Source: Alisma plantago-aquatica
Taxonomy: Eukaryota; Streptophyta; Magnoliopsida; Alismatales; Alismataceae
NCBI GenBank assembly: GCA_963693085.1
Contig: OY856414.1
Span: forward strand, 263,943,001-264,007,000
DNA: 64,000 nt
Direction: 5' to 3'
Part shown: positions 61,901-64,000 of the stretch, piece by piece
How the letters are laid out: each line of letters starts with the position of its first letter
How positions within the stretch are numbered: the stretch's first letter is position 1
The notes under the pieces: model-generated
Told to the model about the DNA's origin: nothing
The model's input: the letters and a program-made list of their open reading frames with translations, nothing else
Databases searched by the model: none
Position numbers and translations under genes: made by a program

Positions 61901-62243
61901 TGATATTTTCCAATGTTGTTCACATTTTATATATCTAAATCATATCCAAATTTTAAGTAAATCAGAGTTACACATAAAATACTAAAAATCATTTAGTGAG
62001 ACATTCTACTTATCAAATTCTGTAATCATGTATCATCAAAACCCTATTTTGGGCCGATTAAGGTTTATGCTTCTCAAACCCTAATTGCAAGACAAAAGAA
62101 CATTTAGACTTATTATCATAATTAAAACATCCTAATTGTGTCATCATTATTAATTAGATTTCAAGAATGATTATTCCAATTAATCTTTGCAATTGTCTAG
62201 GTAAACCCTAGTTTACCAATTAAGCTCAGATGGGGTCGTATCA
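58939..62243 (-). repeat. 5' LTR of the LARD (3,305 bp)
   Basis: Partner of 52456-55760. On the minus strand the U3 has inverted pairs at 61846-61870 (TCGGTCGAGTTT / AACTCGGCCGA) and 61649-61681 (TCGGCCGAGTTTGT / ACAAACTCGACCGA). A possible TATA box (GACTTATATGAACG) lies near 61382-61391. No gene. Confidence 0.95.
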
Positions 62244-62516
62244 AAGTCGTTCGAATGTCTTACCAATACCTTGTACTTCAGGCTGGACAGGTGCCCTAGG
62301 TGCAGGAATGGGCATCCTATCGGTTATATGTGTCATGGCAGTCATAAACTGCCCGAACATCGTCTGTATAGCTGGATCACTCATGTCAGCTGGGTAGAAC
62401 TGGGGTGGCTCTCTTGGCGACTTAGGTGCAGGTTGTTCTATTCTCGGAACTCTTGCACCGCCTCGAGGTGCACTAGCACTACTCTCAGCCACGTGCTCAT
62501 CGCGATGTTCTGACAT
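62244..62516 (-). CDS. gag-pol: Gypsy B gag-pol, codons 1-91
   Basis: Starts MSEHRDEHVAESS at 62516 and ends GIGKTFERL at the LARD border. With one copy of the AAGTC duplication removed, the next codon is at 52450 and the frame stays open. The same N-terminus is visible in gypsy A (MSGNHEEH...GIGKTFERLR). It is the Pro-rich gag leader before the capsid-like region. The Met is the first after the leader and primer site. Confidence 0.9.
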
Positions 62517-62631
62517 TCTTATGTATCTTCTTCTCCTGAGGAGCAGAAGATTCTATTAGATAAGGAAGGAGTACTAAAGGTAGACTCGACATCCTAAGTC
62601 CTATGCCTCTGTAGACTCAACTGAACCTGGA

Positions 62632-62643
62632 GCTCTGATACCA
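62632..62643 (-). other. Primer-binding site of gypsy B (tRNA-iMet)
   Basis: TGGTATCAGAGC on the minus strand, five bases from the 5' LTR at 62649. Confidence 0.93.
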
Positions 62644-62648
62644 CTAAT

Positions 62649-64000
62649 TGTGGCCTCTGATCTCCAAACCATGACATAAACACGAATAAAACTTAGCGGA
62701 AGCGAATCGGTAATCAGCGGAAGACAAAAATCACGGAAAATTAAAACTTTTTGAGATAAGAACTTGTATTCATAAAAACTCCTTTCATAAAGAGAGGTAA
62801 CTGTTTACATCTCAGGATAATTACTTCTTGAGTAATTATATACATTCAAGATACAAAATCTCAAGATCACATAACACAAGACTCCAAGACCTGAGAGTAC
62901 AGAGGACACATAGGACTGACTCTAACTACACCACATGGCAGGACAAATCTCCACCTGAGATTACTGCTGCCCCTGGTGCTGCTGCTGAGATTGATCACTT
63001 GTAGGCTGGTTTCTTTGTCTCCGACGTCCACCTAAAAAGTTGAAGTCTACGGGGTGAGACAATTATACATAATTGTCCCAGCGAGAGTTATAACTCTTCG
63101 CCAGAAGCTTTATTATAACATCAAAGATTATTCTAAACAGTAAAGCCTTCAAAGCATTCTATAACAGTTATAGTTATAACAAGATCTCTACAATTTAGGA
63201 GATATGGAGGATATCAATCATTATAACAATGTAACATCAATCAACTAACTTGGAGTTATCTCTAACAAGTTATACTACATGGTTGATTATGTTTTACAAA
63301 CAACATTATGCCCTGTGGAGATGAGGCTTACCACTCATACTCCAACTGATCGCTGAGAAGCCGCATCAGTATCATACATAGGTCATTAAGAGAGCCGGAT
63401 TCTCATGACCTTCATCTTCCTCAGTCAGTAAGAGGATCACTTGTAGGACATCTTGTGTCTCTACTACTATAGCTCACCAGGTAAACTGGTCCTTCGCTAT
63501 TCTAGAGTCACAGTGGCGTTCTGTACTCTCTTCGTCATCAGGAGGTTTCATATTTACCTACCACTGATACGGATATCTGTGCTTTCTTCGTCATCAGGAG
63601 GTTTCATGTTTACCTACCACTGATACGGTATGGAACTATAGTGAAGGATGGATGGATTCCACATCTACATCACTTTCCTACACTAGGATGTAAGGTTCTA
63701 CACATCCATGTACCCCACATACTCAAAAGTATGTGCTCCAGGAGTTCCCTATGGAAAACCTGTTTCACCATCACTTAATTTCTGACAATGATGGATCTAT
63801 GATCAGGGCTCTACATTATACTTGATTAGTTAGGTACATTCAGTATTCTTTAACAGCATACATTGTTCTTCAAACAATAACAGTAGCATAGCAGCTATAA
63901 AAGAAGAATACTAAATGTAACAGGCCTAACTCATATCAATCATCATTTCTCATTATCCTCATCACAAGTCATCTCTAAAGCATGACCTTGATGGTATTCA
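62649..64000 (-). repeat. 5' LTR of gypsy B, first 1,352 bp (continues off the right edge)
   Basis: Repeat of 43595-44946, including the 44-bp duplication, with a single difference noticed (AAGAAGAATA at 63902 versus AAGAAAAATA). The promoter half and the right target-site copy are outside the window. Confidence 0.95.

Larger units (their letters stand above)
52456..62243 (-). mobile_element. LARD-type non-autonomous LTR retrotransposon (9,788 bp), inserted in gypsy B gag
   Basis: Two LTRs of exactly 3,305 bp (52456-55760, 58939-62243), TGTTACACCC...GTATCA, with about nine differences between them. Perfect target-site duplication AAGTC (52451-52455 and 62244-62248). PBS on the minus strand at 58924-58935 and polypurine tract at 55761-55776 give minus orientation. 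The 3,178-bp interior has no gag or pol frame. Long LTRs with a non-coding interior define a LARD. Insertion is very recent and later than gypsy B. Confidence 0.95.
43595..64000 (-). mobile_element. Ty3/gypsy LTR retrotransposon 'gypsy B' (Tekay/Del-like), young; right end off the window
   Basis: The left LTR (43595-48018) and the partial right LTR (62649 onward) begin TGTGGCCTCTG. Only one difference is seen over the 1,352 bp available (near 44850 versus 63906). PBS and gag lie beside the right LTR, so it reads on the minus strand. The left target-site copy would be ATCAT (43590-43594), but the partner is outside. It is related to gypsy A: same gene order, shared LTR block, similar gag-pol. 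A 9,788-bp LARD (52456-62243) plus a 5-bp duplication is inserted in its gag. Confidence 0.94.

Overview
The window is nuclear DNA of a flowering plant and is built almost entirely of transposable elements nested in one another. I find no intact host gene. Evidence for a plant: a Cassandra TRIM with 5S-rRNA-like LTRs, Ty3/gypsy chromoviruses with 4 kb LTRs (Tekay/Del-like), a plant copia gag, a MuDR-type (MULE) transposase, a plant mobile domain (PMD) gene, and tRNA-iMet primer sites (TGGTATCAGAGC) in five LTR elements. The species cannot be named from sequence alone.

Layout. (1) 1-18354: a decayed LINE on the minus strand (ORF1, endonuclease, reverse transcriptase). It is split by an old gypsy element, 'gypsy A' (1013-14356, 4.25 kb LTRs, gag-pol full of stops), and by a complete 835-bp Cassandra TRIM (16322-17156). 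(2) 18497-19732: several foldback MITE-like elements, each bounded by (TA)n microsatellite, as in the rice Micron family. (3) 19806-34828, plus strand: an array of about ten inverted repeats, a TATA box, a decayed MULE transposase, a 32-bp tandem repeat, and a decayed PMD gene. The PMD gene is split by a copia element (24990-33893) that keeps an intact gag but only relics of pol. (4) 34829-43594: AT-rich DNA that I cannot classify. (5) 43595 to the right edge: a young gypsy element, 'gypsy B', on the minus strand, with a 1,551-codon gag-pol frame. Its only lesion is an insertion at gag codon 91 of a 9,788-bp non-coding LTR element (52456-62243), a LARD with 3,305-bp LTRs.

Relative age from LTR divergence: gypsy A is old (several to about 10 percent). 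The copia is intermediate (about 1.4 percent, almost all transitions). Gypsy B (one difference seen in 1,352 bp) and the LARD (about nine in 3,305 bp) are very young. The LARD is necessarily younger than gypsy B.

The most interesting pattern is not a gene. Unrelated elements here each carry their own cluster of short, CG-containing inverted repeats in the promoter or leader: GCAATACGTC/GACGTATTGC (MULE), AACCGATCGGTT (copia), CTCACG/CGTGAG (gypsy B), and TCGGCCGA (LARD). In the MULE and copia elements the cluster lies just upstream of a TATA box. The copia leader also holds two adjacent stem-loops whose stems differ by compensatory changes, a candidate RNA packaging or dimerisation signal.
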